DNA of 64,000 nucleotides, taken from positions 248,001-312,000 of the forward strand of contig JAHIRF010000005.1 in NCBI GenBank assembly GCA_018818785.1. The letters run 5' to 3'. The DNA comes from Thermoplasmatota archaeon (GTDB lineage Archaea; Thermoplasmatota; Thermoplasmata; UBA10834). Positions 49,963-58,909 of this stretch are shown piece after piece (within the stretch, counting starts at the first letter, position 1; every line of letters begins with the position of its first letter). A program made the translations under genes and the position numbers. A model generated the notes under the pieces. That model saw only the letters and a program-made list of their open reading frames with translations, was not told the DNA's origin and did no database searches.

Positions 49963-50574
49963 TCACTGCGTGAAAGTCTCGCCCTTCTCGTACTTCTCCC
50001 TGAGGTGCTTGAGGACGATCTCCCTGTCCCTCCTCAGGTGGCTCTCGTACCAGATCTTGATGACATCCGCGAGTATCTCGTGGTACTTCTTCTCGTCGAA
50101 CTTGGTGATCGGTATGTCCATGAGCACGTAGTTGCTGAAGATCCTCTTCCATCCAGCGTACTTGTAGTAATGTTCCCCCTCGCAATATTCGAAGGTGAGC
50201 CTGAAATTGGTCTGGCTATCGACGCTGTAGAACCATGCCTTGAGCGAGTCGCCTACCCTGCCCTGGGTGCGGTCCGTGAGGGCGACGTTCTCGACGCCAC
50301 TGAAATTGAAGTCCTGCTTCAGATCCCACTGTTCGGGATACACGACGAAGTGGGCGAAATTAGATGGCTCGGGCGACATCGTGTAGTGCACGTTGATCTT
50401 GTTGAACCTGATCCAGATCCTGAAAAGATCCTGTAGTAGGTTCCTGTTGATCTCTATCTTCTGTGTGTTCTGCTCGACCTGGTTGTCTGTGATCTGAAGC
50501 GTCTTCTTCTCGAGCTCCTCGTCGAGCGTTGCGAACCAATCAGCTTCTTTCTCTTCGGCCTTGGCCATGCGCAT
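49963..50574 (-). CDS. Unknown soluble protein (203 aa)
   Basis: No family recognised. A helical, charged N-terminus (KAEEKEADWFATLDEELEKK and a possible coiled coil to residue 50) precedes a beta-rich core with many aromatic residues (EPSNFAHFVVYPEQWDLKQD, TNFRLTFEYCEGEHYYKYAG) and a helical end (ADVIKIWYESHLRRDREIVL). MAKAEEK at the third codon is a likely start. Not obviously part of the CODH/ACS cluster because it reads the other way. Confidence 0.7.
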   Translation of the reverse strand: MRMAKAEEKEADWFATLDEELEKKTLQITDNQVEQNTQKIEINRNLLQDLFRIWIRFNKINVHYTMSPEPSNFAHFVVYPEQWDLKQDFNFSGVENVALTDRTQGRVGDSLKAWFYSVDSQTNFRLTFEYCEGEHYYKYAGWKRIFSNYVLMDIPITKFDEKKYHEILADVIKIWYESHLRRDREIVLKHLREKYEKGETFTQ

Positions 50575-50740
50575 CCCTTTGAATGGTCATGATATTACAT
50601 GAATATAAGACTTTGGTATTTATTCATAACGACGATTATTTTTCTGGCTACCCCTGATTTGCCGTTCGGAAGGGTCTCCAAGCAAATGTGCCTACACAGC
50701 AACGTAGAAGTAACCAAATCTTGTTCCCGGAAGAGGTACC

Positions 50741-51250
50741 ATGGGCTTCTGGGATTCACTCATCGATTGGCTGAATCAGTATCAGGCAGATCCTGCCACC
50801 TACCTGTTCCTGTTCTTCCTCTTCTGCGTCGCCGCGGCAATAATTCTCCCGATACCAGTGGAGATACTGCTCGTCGTGCCAGGCGTCCCATTCGTGTACA
50901 AGGCGATCGTGATGGGCCTCGGGAAAGGCGTGGGCGCCTTCGCCGTATTCCACATAGGTGGGGAGATAGAGCAGGTCGTCAGGAGATTCTCCAAATGGCG
51001 CTGGTTCAAGTGGCTCTTGGACAAGAGCGAGATATTCGTCCGTAGGTACGGCTATGGTGCGATGTACGTCATCATGTCCGTGCCAGGCATGGTAGACACC
51101 ATACCTCTCTACATATTCTCGATCCTGAACAAAGAGGGCGAGCTCATGACGCGCAAAGGCTTCGTCATCGTCAACGTATTGGCGGGGGTGACCCGGGCGG
51201 TGTTGATCTACACGTTGTTCCATGTGTTTGACATAGAGTTGTTCGGCTGA
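50741..51250 (+). CDS. DedA/VTT-like membrane protein
   Basis: 169 residues with helices at about 20-45, 55-75, 110-125 and 140-160. ILPIPVEILLVVPGVPFVYK, GLGKGVGAFAVFHIGGEIEQ and YGAMYVIMSVPGMVDTIP fit the VTT (SNARE-associated/DedA) core, though the usual full length is greater. These proteins move lipids across membranes or affect membrane homeostasis. AAGAGG lies before the ATG. The assignment is moderately sure. Confidence 0.68.
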   Translation: MGFWDSLIDWLNQYQADPATYLFLFFLFCVAAAIILPIPVEILLVVPGVPFVYKAIVMGLGKGVGAFAVFHIGGEIEQVVRRFSKWRWFKWLLDKSEIFVRRYGYGAMYVIMSVPGMVDTIPLYIFSILNKEGELMTRKGFVIVNVLAGVTRAVLIYTLFHVFDIELFG

Positions 51251-51286
51251 TGATCCGTATCACAATCTCGCTCAGTGTCTGGATGA

Positions 51287-52039
51287 TCACGTGATCTTCT
51301 GCACGGACTTCAGCAGCACGAGGTTGTCTTCCATCTCGAGTTCGAAGAGCTTCTGCGGCACGGTCGTCATCCGCATCTTGGGGATGCTCAGATAGTGCCT
51401 GATCCTGTCTCCCGTGCGGTCGGTCCTGATCTCCATGACTCCATCGAAATCGTGGGCCATCATGCTGAACAGTTCCTCCCGGATGCCCATCGGGAACGTA
51501 TGGATGACCACGGTCTCGAACGCCCTGAGGTCGGCGAACGCCCTCCTACCCCATCGCATGATCTCTATCGGAGTCCTGCCGGTCAGAGTGCCAGGCACGC
51601 TCTCGCAGACTGCCCTCAGACCTTTCAGGTTCGGCAACCGTTCCACGGCCGACGCGAGGCCGTCCTGGAGCATGCGCTCGTCGTCGACCTCGGTGACGGT
51701 GATGATCTTATTCTGTATCTCCTGATCGACACCCATGGCAGATGTGCGCTTGTGCAAAGAATAACAATCGAGTATGATGAGCTGATCGTTCGCTACGGAC
51801 TCCAGCACATCGAACCCCTGCTGCTTCATGCTCCTTATGAGGCTGGCAGGTGGTCGCGACAGACAACAGTAGATGGCGGGGAAACCATGTTTCACGCCCT
51901 CGGCTATGAACTGCTGTAGAATGCATTCCGTGAAGTTGGACGGTTCCGCCCTGATGGCGACCGTCGAATTGGTCGGTATCCCGCCCTGCAGCACTGTGTC
52001 CAATCCATGGACGCCGCATGGCACCCTTGCGATTATCAT
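51287..52039 (-). CDS. KaiC/RAD55-like protein with lost Walker A motif
   Basis: 250 residues. VPCGVHGLDTVLQGGIPTNS is the KaiC start, and the Rossmann-type core continues (FPAIYCCLSRPPASLIRSMK, ILDCYSLHK, RAFADLRAFETVVIHTFPMG). The place of the P-loop reads IRAEPSNFTECILQ, without GxxGxGKT, so ATP binding is probably lost. The end has SIPKMRMTTVPQKLFELEME as in other archaeal KaiC-like proteins. Likely a regulatory or scaffold relative. The stop lies in the palindrome GATCACGTGATC. Confidence 0.75.
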   Translation of the reverse strand: MIIARVPCGVHGLDTVLQGGIPTNSTVAIRAEPSNFTECILQQFIAEGVKHGFPAIYCCLSRPPASLIRSMKQQGFDVLESVANDQLIILDCYSLHKRTSAMGVDQEIQNKIITVTEVDDERMLQDGLASAVERLPNLKGLRAVCESVPGTLTGRTPIEIMRWGRRAFADLRAFETVVIHTFPMGIREELFSMMAHDFDGVMEIRTDRTGDRIRHYLSIPKMRMTTVPQKLFELEMEDNLVLLKSVQKIT

Positions 52040-52096
52040 CTTCCTCCACCGTGTGATGGCCGCCGTGGGTATTTGCCGTTTGCTGCAACTTCGCGG

Positions 52097-53032
52097 TCAT
52101 CTGCTTGGCGGAGACTCTATCACGGTTTCAGGCTCGTCCTTGTGCGCGAACCTGATGAGCAGGACCGCTACTATGACGAGGGCGATGCCTGCGATCTGGA
52201 TCCCGTTGATCGCTTCGTTGATGATGATGACTGCGAGGATGACGCCTGCGACCGGCTCTATCCCCGCGATTATGCTCGCTTTGCTGGCCTGGATGTGCCC
52301 GAGGGCCATCATGGCTATGACGAACGCGATCGTGCCAGGCACCAGCCCTATGATTAGGATGTACAGCCAAGCATCCGTGCTGAGCGATGTCTCCATCAGG
52401 GCGAACGGATTGACTATGATGATCAGGGCCGGTAGCATCAGGATGGACATGTACAATGCAACCGTGTTGGACGAGTACTTCACCATGAACTTCTTCGCCC
52501 AGAGATAGTAGACCGCCGCGGCGACGGCAGTGAACAAGCCGAGCCCGATCCCCCAGATGTTCAGTCGCATGTTGTCGAGGTCGTATGCTCCCGCGATGAG
52601 GATCGCTCCGATGAATGTCAGTGGGAGTGCGATCGCCTTGATGGCCGTCATCTTCTCCCCGAGGAGGAACACCGAGGCGATTGTGACCATGCTAGGGTAG
52701 GTGTACAGGAGTACGACTGCGGTCGCGACCGAGGTCAGGTCTATCGCGTTGTACCACGCGAGAGAGAAGAGTGCACCGGTGATGGTGGCGAACACGAGCA
52801 GGGCCGGCAGGTCTCGCGCGCTCACCCTGAACGCCTTTTTGTCGAATACCGCGAGGATGACCATCAGCACGATGGTACCTGACAGGGCTGCGAACACGGC
52901 TACTTCGTTCGCAGTCGCCCCTTTGTCGTCGATGGCGATCTTCGTCAATGTGCCCGATGTGCCCCACAGCACTGCCGCTGCTGCCATCATCCCATATGCC
53001 ATGTTCTTGGTAATCTTCACCAATGCGGGCAC
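52097..53032 (-). CDS. EamA/DMT-family transporter
   Basis: 311 residues with ten helices in two EamA repeats: AYGMMAAAAVLWGTSGTLTK at the start and NIWGIGLGLFTAVAAAVYYL for the second. SVATAVVLLYTYPSMVTIAS and AGIEPVAGVILAVIIINEAI are the conserved ends of the repeats. Exports or takes up small metabolites, often amino acids. Alone on the minus strand. Confidence 0.88.
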   Translation of the reverse strand: MPALVKITKNMAYGMMAAAAVLWGTSGTLTKIAIDDKGATANEVAVFAALSGTIVLMVILAVFDKKAFRVSARDLPALLVFATITGALFSLAWYNAIDLTSVATAVVLLYTYPSMVTIASVFLLGEKMTAIKAIALPLTFIGAILIAGAYDLDNMRLNIWGIGLGLFTAVAAAVYYLWAKKFMVKYSSNTVALYMSILMLPALIIIVNPFALMETSLSTDAWLYILIIGLVPGTIAFVIAMMALGHIQASKASIIAGIEPVAGVILAVIIINEAINGIQIAGIALVIVAVLLIRFAHKDEPETVIESPPSR

Positions 53033-53230
53033 CTTTGATGGGGGTATGGCAGTTCCCCTGATGAACCTAACCCAGAGCCCTTATGAATGTGAGGCTGTAA
53101 GGCAACAGTGTTATATTATATCACGGCGTTTATGGGTACCGCGCAGGATTGAAGATCTTTTGGGGGAGACGCATGGCGAACACCTCGATTCTGGTTCGTG
53201 GTGCCAGCTCTGGAGCTAATCGATTATCCG

Positions 53231-54475
53231 TCATTCTGCGGCATGCAACTTCTTGCCGCCACTGTTCTTTCCCAGTATCAGCAGTAACGGTACCGCGACC
53301 AATGCCATGATGGCTCCGTAGGTGAACGTGGCGGATGGTCCGTAACTGTCCCAGAGGAGCCCTGCTATTATTCCTCCTGGGAGCATGACGAGCCCCACTG
53401 CCGTATGGAACGCTCCGAGTGCGGAGCCTCTGAGTTCTCGGGGGACGAAGTCCACCACATATGCTTTGAGCACGCCCTCAGACGATCCTTTGTAGAATCC
53501 GAACAGCGAGAAGCCAAGGACGAGCAGTAGCAGAGAGTGCGCTGAGGCCATTACCATCGATGTGACGGCGAATAGCAGGAACGACATGGCGATGACCGGT
53601 CTTCTCCCGATCCTGTCCGATAGACTACCAGATGGTATGGCCACAAGGACGAAGACTATGTTGAAGAGGACATAGAGGAGGATCGCCGTGACACCTGACA
53701 GCCCTGCGTCGATAGCTTGCAGGATGAAGAAAGCGTAGCTGATCTCGCCGATGTAGAAGACCATTACGACGATGATTATCGACCAGAAATCCTTGTTCAA
53801 GGTCCGCATCTCAGCGACGAACCTGCGTCTCCTGGTAGGTTTGGTGCTTTCCTTCTCCTTGACGAACAGTGCGACGATGACGGCGGCGAACGCGGGTATC
53901 GTCGCGAATATGAATATGAGCCTGTACGCGGCCAGCTCCTCCATGCTGGATGCATAAGCCAGTATGATCAGCGCGAGGATCGGGCCTATCACTGCGCCCG
54001 TCGAATCCATCGCCTTGTGGAACCCGAATGCCTTGCCCATCTTATCCGTCGCTGTCGAATCCGCTATGAGTGCATCCCTTGGCGCGCTCCTGATCCCCTT
54101 CCCTATGCGCTCGGTGATCCTGATGCCCAGGACCTGCCATGGCAGGGTGGCGAATATCAACCCTGGTTTCACCGCCGAGCTTGCCCCGTATCCTCCCAGT
54201 ATGAACGGCTTGCGCCGATTGAATTTGTCAGAATACCATCCCGAGACGACCTTGATCAGGGATGCGGTGGTCTCAGCAGCTCCTTCTATCAGTCCGATGA
54301 CGAGACCCGTAGCCCCTATGGCCGTCAGGAACATCGGAAGAATCGGGATGATCATCTCGCTGCTCATGTCCGTGAGCAGGCTCACGATCCCGAGGATCAT
54401 CACGTTCGTGCTGACGCCCGTGAGCAGCCGTTTCTTGGTCTTGCTGCCTCGGTCACCTTCACCCTCGACGGTCAT
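53231..54475 (-). CDS. Major facilitator superfamily transporter
   Basis: 414 residues, about twelve helices. LTDMSSEMIIPILPMFLTAI, EGAAETTASLIKVVSGWYSD and the loop SDKFNRRKPFILGGYG match MFS drug/metabolite exporters; ERIGKGIRSAPRDALIADST is a motif of one MFS subgroup common in anaerobes. The second half repeats the loop as GSLSDRIGRRPVIAM. Substrate unknown. Confidence 0.9.
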   Translation of the reverse strand: MTVEGEGDRGSKTKKRLLTGVSTNVMILGIVSLLTDMSSEMIIPILPMFLTAIGATGLVIGLIEGAAETTASLIKVVSGWYSDKFNRRKPFILGGYGASSAVKPGLIFATLPWQVLGIRITERIGKGIRSAPRDALIADSTATDKMGKAFGFHKAMDSTGAVIGPILALIILAYASSMEELAAYRLIFIFATIPAFAAVIVALFVKEKESTKPTRRRRFVAEMRTLNKDFWSIIIVVMVFYIGEISYAFFILQAIDAGLSGVTAILLYVLFNIVFVLVAIPSGSLSDRIGRRPVIAMSFLLFAVTSMVMASAHSLLLLVLGFSLFGFYKGSSEGVLKAYVVDFVPRELRGSALGAFHTAVGLVMLPGGIIAGLLWDSYGPSATFTYGAIMALVAVPLLLILGKNSGGKKLHAAE

Positions 54476-54528
54476 GGTCTCGCCCTCTTCTCAGTCGGTG
54501 GGGGTTGAGTGGCTCACGAGATATTAGG

Positions 54529-54723
54529 TTATAGCCCTGGTACGAACGCCATGATCTCGGCCGCATTCTCAACGGGATGATATTGCATGGGCAGGATGCC
54601 CTCTCCGTCGTGGATGAGGACGATGCTCTTATCGGTGCGTTCAACGGATTCGGGATGCCGCTGCTCGGAAGCGATATTCTGAGGTGGTGAGGAAATAGCC
54701 AGTACTCGATTCTGGGATGCCAT
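54529..54723 (-). CDS. Unknown small protein (64 aa) divergent from purP
   Basis: ATG with a strong GGTGATGA box directly before it. The product (MASQNRVLAISSPPQNIASE to IMAFVPGL) has a polar first half and a second half of beta type (KSIVLIHDGEGILPMQYHPV). It shares an intergenic TTTAAATC region with purP. No family recognised. The combination of promoter, ribosome-binding site and plausible composition supports a real gene. Confidence 0.55.
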   Translation of the reverse strand: MASQNRVLAISSPPQNIASEQRHPESVERTDKSIVLIHDGEGILPMQYHPVENAAEIMAFVPGL

Positions 54724-54758
54724 TCATCACCTGGTTGATAAGTCCATAAATGACAAGC

Positions 54759-54766
54759 TTTAAATC
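54759..54766 (+). promoter_or_regulatory. TATA-like box of purP
   Basis: TTTAAATC centred about 26 bases before the ATG at 54789. Transcription would start at or within a few bases of that ATG, so purP mRNA is probably leaderless. The box is near-symmetric and may also serve the small divergent gene. Confidence 0.55.
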
Positions 54767-54788
54767 AAACAATAGAATATGTGCGGCA

Positions 54789-55859
54789 ATGGTTCCAAGG
54801 GAACGCATCCAGAAGATACTCGAGAGCTACGATAGAAACAAGCTCACAATAGCGACAGCGTGCTCTCACACATCGCTTCAGATTTTCGACGGTGCCCGCA
54901 AAGAGGGCCTGAAGACTCTGGGCATAACCGTCGGTCAGAACACCAAGTTCTACGATGCCTTCCCCAAGGGCAAACCAGACGAGTTCTTCAAGGTCAAGTC
55001 ATACCTCGACCTTCTGGACATGAAAGACGAACTGTTGGCCAGGAACGTCATCATAGTCCCCCACGGCTCGTTCGTCGAGTACATGACTCCCAGGAACTTC
55101 GAAGAGCTCGAGGTCCCCACATTCGGAAACAGGCGTGTGCTCGAGTGGGAGAGCAACCGTGAGATGGAGCGCGAATGGCTCACATCCGCCGGCATCGAGA
55201 TGCCGAACAGGATCGAGGACCCGAAGATGATAGACAGACCCGTCCTCGTGAAGTACGACGGTGCGAAGGGTGGCAGGGGCTTCTTCATCGCGAAGGATTA
55301 TCCGGACTTCAAGCTCGGCATAGATCACACGCAGCGCTTCACGATACAGGAATATATCCTCGGCACCAGGTACTACATCCACTACTTCTACTCGCCCATC
55401 AGGTCGGAGGGGTACAAGCTCAAGAAAGGGATACTTGAGATGCTCAGCGTCGACCGGAGGGACGAATCGAACGTCGATGAGATGTACAAGCTCGGCGCGC
55501 AAGAGGAGCTGAAGAAGCTGGGTTTCTATCCGTCGTTCGTCGTCACTGGCAACATCCCGGTGGTGGTGCGCGAATCGCTTCTGCCAAAACTCCTGGATAT
55601 GGGCGAGAGGATCATCGAGCGCTCGATCGAATTGTTCGGCGGCATGATAGGGCCGTTCTGCATCGAGAGTATCGTCACCGACGACCTGAATATCAAGGTG
55701 TTCGAGATATCGTCCAGGATCGTCGCGGGAACGAACCCGTTCATATCAGGGTCGCCATACGCGGACCTGATCGAACCTGGCCTGTCGACCGGACGCCGTA
55801 TCGCCCAGGAGCTGAAGTTGGCCAACGAGAAGGACATGCTCATGGAGGTGCTGTCTTGA
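54789..55859 (+). CDS. purP: Formate-dependent AICAR formyltransferase ligase PurP
   Basis: 356 residues. IATACSHTSLQIFDGARKEG, NVIIVPHGSFVEYM, LVKYDGAKGGRGFFIAKDY and FCIESIVTDDLNIKVFEISS match PurP, the ATP-grasp enzyme that makes FAICAR from AICAR, formate and ATP in archaeal purine synthesis. The ATG fits a leaderless message from the TATA box; the frame extends 13 codons upstream but without support. Followed by nep1 with a TTGA overlap. Confidence 0.95.
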   Translation: MVPRERIQKILESYDRNKLTIATACSHTSLQIFDGARKEGLKTLGITVGQNTKFYDAFPKGKPDEFFKVKSYLDLLDMKDELLARNVIIVPHGSFVEYMTPRNFEELEVPTFGNRRVLEWESNREMEREWLTSAGIEMPNRIEDPKMIDRPVLVKYDGAKGGRGFFIAKDYPDFKLGIDHTQRFTIQEYILGTRYYIHYFYSPIRSEGYKLKKGILEMLSVDRRDESNVDEMYKLGAQEELKKLGFYPSFVVTGNIPVVVRESLLPKLLDMGERIIERSIELFGGMIGPFCIESIVTDDLNIKVFEISSRIVAGTNPFISGSPYADLIEPGLSTGRRIAQELKLANEKDMLMEVLS

Positions 55860-56659
55860 ACCGACAATTCTTCTTCATAATCGCGGATTCCGAACTTGAA
55901 CTGATTCCAGAGGAGCTGTTGAACGAGCGATGCATATTGAACAACGCGCGAGCGCGTGGTAAGGCCCCCGAGAAGATACTCCTCGACGCCTCTCATCACC
56001 ACCCAGCGTTCACCAAGCTGAGGGATTCTGACCGGCGCGGAAGGCCAGACATCATACATTTCTACCTCATGCTGTGCCTCGACTCAGACCTATCCGCTCA
56101 GGGCAGGCTCAGGACATTCGTGCACACGAGGAACGACGATGTCATCGCCATCAACCCGGAGACGAGGCTTCCGCCGAGCTTCCCGAGGTTCGTCGGGCTC
56201 ATCGAGACGGTCTTCGAGAAGCAGATAGTCCCATCGACCGAGAACCCGCTCCTGGAACTGAGGCAGAAAGTCCCTCTCGTGACGTTGGTGCAGGCGCTCA
56301 AGCCAGACACCGTGATAGTCATGGACTCCGATGGCGAGAAGGTCGAGATGCTTCCCGAGAAGTTCGCCAATATCGAGGGCGAGCGTGTGGTCGTCATCGT
56401 CGGAGGTTTCTCGAAGGGGACATTCCGTTCCGACCTTTCGAAACTGAAGCATATCAGATATTCTCTCGGCGACAGGATGATGAAGGTCTGGACGGTCACT
56501 GCGAAGGTGCTCTGCGCGATAGACCTGTCGGAGAAGATGACTGGCATGTTCGAGAAGAAGCCGGAGCCGAAGACCGCCGCAAAGGAGAAGGCGAAGCCGA
56601 AACCTAAGCCTAAGAAAGCTTCAAGACCTCGTCCCGCTCCGAAGAAGAAAGCGGCATAG
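55856..56659 (+). CDS. nep1: Nep1/Emg1-type rRNA pseudouridine N1-methyltransferase
   Basis: 267 residues. LIPEELLNERCILNNARARG, LLDASHHHPAF, RRGRPDIIHFYLML, HTRNDDVIAINPETRLPPSF and VVIVGGFSKGTFRSDLSKL are Nep1 motifs of the SPOUT fold; it methylates a pseudouridine in 16S rRNA during small-subunit assembly. The last 35 residues are Lys/Pro/Ala rich (KPKPKPKKASRPRPAPKKK), an RNA-binding type tail not part of the core. Start TTG, sharing TTGA with the purP stop. Its 3' end overlaps the opposite gene by 50 bases. Confidence 0.92.
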   Translation: MNRQFFFIIADSELELIPEELLNERCILNNARARGKAPEKILLDASHHHPAFTKLRDSDRRGRPDIIHFYLMLCLDSDLSAQGRLRTFVHTRNDDVIAINPETRLPPSFPRFVGLIETVFEKQIVPSTENPLLELRQKVPLVTLVQALKPDTVIVMDSDGEKVEMLPEKFANIEGERVVVIVGGFSKGTFRSDLSKLKHIRYSLGDRMMKVWTVTAKVLCAIDLSEKMTGMFEKKPEPKTAAKEKAKPKPKPKKASRPRPAPKKKAA

Positions 56660-57626
56660 AGACCCCGTCCCTTATGGCCACGGACCGGTCCTTTCCGCGG
56701 ACGACCTTGCCGATTATCGCAGCGTCTATCTTCCTTCTCTTGAGCGCTCGCACGAAGCCGATGGCATCGTCCTCTGAGAGTGTGGCGAGGAGCGCGCCGG
56801 AGCCCAACAATCCCAACGGGTCGATCCCGTAGTGCGCGCATATCTTCCGTGTCTCATCCTTGATCGGCACCTCGTCGATCCAGAGTTCGACCGATTTACC
56901 AGAGGCTTCCGCGAGTTCGTTCATGCCCATCGCGACACCGCCCTCCGTCGGATCATGCATCGCGTGCACATGATATTCCAGTGCTAGCGACGCCTCTCGT
57001 GCGATGGACAGGCCAGGATCTGTCAAGAACCTGGAGGCGCGGTCCACGGTCTTCTTGCCGAGCACATCCACGAGTTCGGCCCTCCTCTCCCTCGCGATCA
57101 ATGCAGTGCCCTCGATCCCCGCACCCTTCGTGAGCACGATTAAGTCTCCGACCTTCGCTCCCGAAGTCAATATCGGCTTCCGGCCGATCAGCACTCCGTG
57201 CATGTCCCCGACGACTATCGGATGATCTATCCCTGGAGTCACTTCCGTGTGCCCCCCGGTGACTGCCACTCCGAGCTCTTTTGCAGCGGACGAGATCTGC
57301 TTGAATATGTCTTCGACTAGTCTCTCGTCGGATCCGTCAGGCAACAGTATGGTCGCCTGGAACCAACAGGGCTTCGCGCCTCTTGTCGCCACGTCGTTCG
57401 CGTTGACGTGCACGGCGTACCATCCTATCATGTCCGAGGCGTATGTCACAGGGTCCGTCTTGAGTACCAGTGTCTGTCCACCGATTCTGACGAGTGCAGC
57501 ATCCTCGCCTAGCTTCGGGCCGAGGATCACTCTGGGGTCACGAGCTCCGGTGTGCTTGAGCATCTTCTTCAGGACCGATGATGGAAGCTTACCAGTTCGC
57601 AGAGACATCAATCGTTCGAAAGCCAT
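56610..57626 (-). CDS. AIR synthase/HypE-like enzyme (PurM superfamily)
   Basis: 338 residues from ATG (MAFERLMSLRTGKLP). DPRVILGPKLGEDAALVRIG, LVLKTDPVTYASDMIGWYAV, VAVTGGHTEVTPG and VHAMHDPTEGGVAMGMNELA are characteristic of the PurM/HypE fold. Related enzymes make purine or thiamine precursors or mature hydrogenases. The C-terminal HypE cysteine (PRIC) is not present, so this is likely one of the uncharacterised archaeal HypE-like proteins. A frame running further upstream to 57758 lacks family similarity. It overlaps nep1 by 50 bases tail to tail. Confidence 0.88.
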   Translation of the reverse strand: MAFERLMSLRTGKLPSSVLKKMLKHTGARDPRVILGPKLGEDAALVRIGGQTLVLKTDPVTYASDMIGWYAVHVNANDVATRGAKPCWFQATILLPDGSDERLVEDIFKQISSAAKELGVAVTGGHTEVTPGIDHPIVVGDMHGVLIGRKPILTSGAKVGDLIVLTKGAGIEGTALIARERRAELVDVLGKKTVDRASRFLTDPGLSIAREASLALEYHVHAMHDPTEGGVAMGMNELAEASGKSVELWIDEVPIKDETRKICAHYGIDPLGLLGSGALLATLSEDDAIGFVRALKRRKIDAAIIGKVVRGKDRSVAIRDGVSMPLSSSERDEVLKLS

Positions 57627-57696
57627 AGCGACATAATAGTGTTTTGCGTGGTTTCGACATCCGTCCGGCAAGTTGACGAAACCTGAACACCAATGC

Positions 57697-57704
57697 TTTA
57701 TATC
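57697..57704 (+). promoter_or_regulatory. TATA box of the class I aminotransferase
   Basis: TTTATATC, about 37 bases before the ATG at 57738. A start point near 57728 would leave a leader of about ten bases. Confidence 0.55.
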
Positions 57705-57737
57705 GGTGGGGTTCCTGACACCTTTCGGGCGAGTACA

Positions 57738-58889
57738 ATGATCGCAGAACGCATACAACGCGTGAAAGAGTCAGGCACGATGAAGATGAAGGAGTTGGCC
57801 GGCCAGAAGAAGGCCGAGGGCAAGAAGATCATCTCCTTCACAGTCGGAGAGCCGGATTTCGACACGCCAAAACACATAGTGGAGGCAGCGAAGAAGGCAT
57901 TGGACGAAGGCCAGACCAGATACCTCAACGGTCCTGGACTGCCTGCGCTCAGGGAGGCGATTGCCAAGAGGAGCAAGGCAGACAACGGTATCCCGTGCGA
58001 CTCCTCTAATGTCATGGTCGCGCCTACGAAGATGGCCATGTTCGAGACGATCATGGCTACCATCAACCCGGGAGATGAGATGATAATGCCTGACCCGGCA
58101 TGGGTGTCCTATGAGCCGGCCTGTGCACTTGCGGGCGGGAAAGCGGTCCCGGTGACGACCAAGGAGGAGACCGAATGGAGGATGCTCCCCGAGGCTGTCG
58201 CTGAGATGATCACTCCGAAGACGAAGATGATACTGCTCAACTCACCATCGAACCCATGCGGATCCATCGCGACCAAGGAGGACATCAAGGGGATCGCGGA
58301 CCTTGCCAAGGACCACGACCTCGTCGTGCTGTCCGATGAGGTCTATGAGAACATCGTGTTCGACGGGCACAAGCACTACTCCATCGCGGCTGAGCCAGGG
58401 ATGTTCGACCGCACGGTGACGATAAGCGGATTCTCGAAGACCTACGCCATGACCGGTTGGAGGCTGGGCTGGTTGGTCGCGCCGAAGCCGTTGTTCAAAG
58501 CCATAAACAAGGTCCAGCAGCACTCGATCACGCACGCAACGACCTTCGCCCAGTACGGCGGCCTCGCGGGGCTGACGGAATCGCAGGACTGCGTGAAGGC
58601 GATGGTCAAGGAGTTCAGCGAGCGCAGGGACCTCATAATGAAGCTCATCAAGGAGATACCCCAGCTGCACTGCGACACTCCCAAGGGCGCATTCTATGTG
58701 TTCCCAAGATACGAGGGGGACATGGACTCCATGGAGATGGCGATGTACCTCATGGACAAGGCAGAGGTCGCGGTCACGGGCGGAGAGGCGTTCGGTGCGG
58801 CGGGCAAGCAGCACCTGAGGATCTCATACGCCACGGGCAAGAAGAACATCGAGGACGGCATGGAGCGCATCAAGAAAGCGTTGGCTTGA
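57738..58889 (+). CDS. Class I PLP aminotransferase (aspartate/aromatic type)
   Basis: 383 residues. ISFTVGEPDFDTPKHIVEAA, LLNSPSNPCG (N172), VVLSDEVYENIVFDG (D200) and PLP lysine K234 in ISGFSKTYAMTGWR define fold-type I aspartate/aromatic aminotransferases; HLRISYATGKKNIEDG has the C-terminal substrate Arg. It moves amino groups between amino acids and 2-oxoglutarate. It could supply aryl pyruvates to IorAB. The ATG lies just downstream of the predicted transcript start. Confidence 0.95.
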   Translation: MIAERIQRVKESGTMKMKELAGQKKAEGKKIISFTVGEPDFDTPKHIVEAAKKALDEGQTRYLNGPGLPALREAIAKRSKADNGIPCDSSNVMVAPTKMAMFETIMATINPGDEMIMPDPAWVSYEPACALAGGKAVPVTTKEETEWRMLPEAVAEMITPKTKMILLNSPSNPCGSIATKEDIKGIADLAKDHDLVVLSDEVYENIVFDGHKHYSIAAEPGMFDRTVTISGFSKTYAMTGWRLGWLVAPKPLFKAINKVQQHSITHATTFAQYGGLAGLTESQDCVKAMVKEFSERRDLIMKLIKEIPQLHCDTPKGAFYVFPRYEGDMDSMEMAMYLMDKAEVAVTGGEAFGAAGKQHLRISYATGKKNIEDGMERIKKALA

Positions 58890-58909
58890 TCCCGAACCGA
58901 CCAAACTCC

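Noticed and set aside
53110-53290. TATATTATAT box followed by a GGGGGAG site and a 45-codon plus-strand frame starting at 53174
   Set aside because: The frame runs into the 3' end of the MFS gene on the other strand, and the peptide shows no plausible fold. The promoter-like signal could drive an antisense or small RNA but cannot be shown from sequence.
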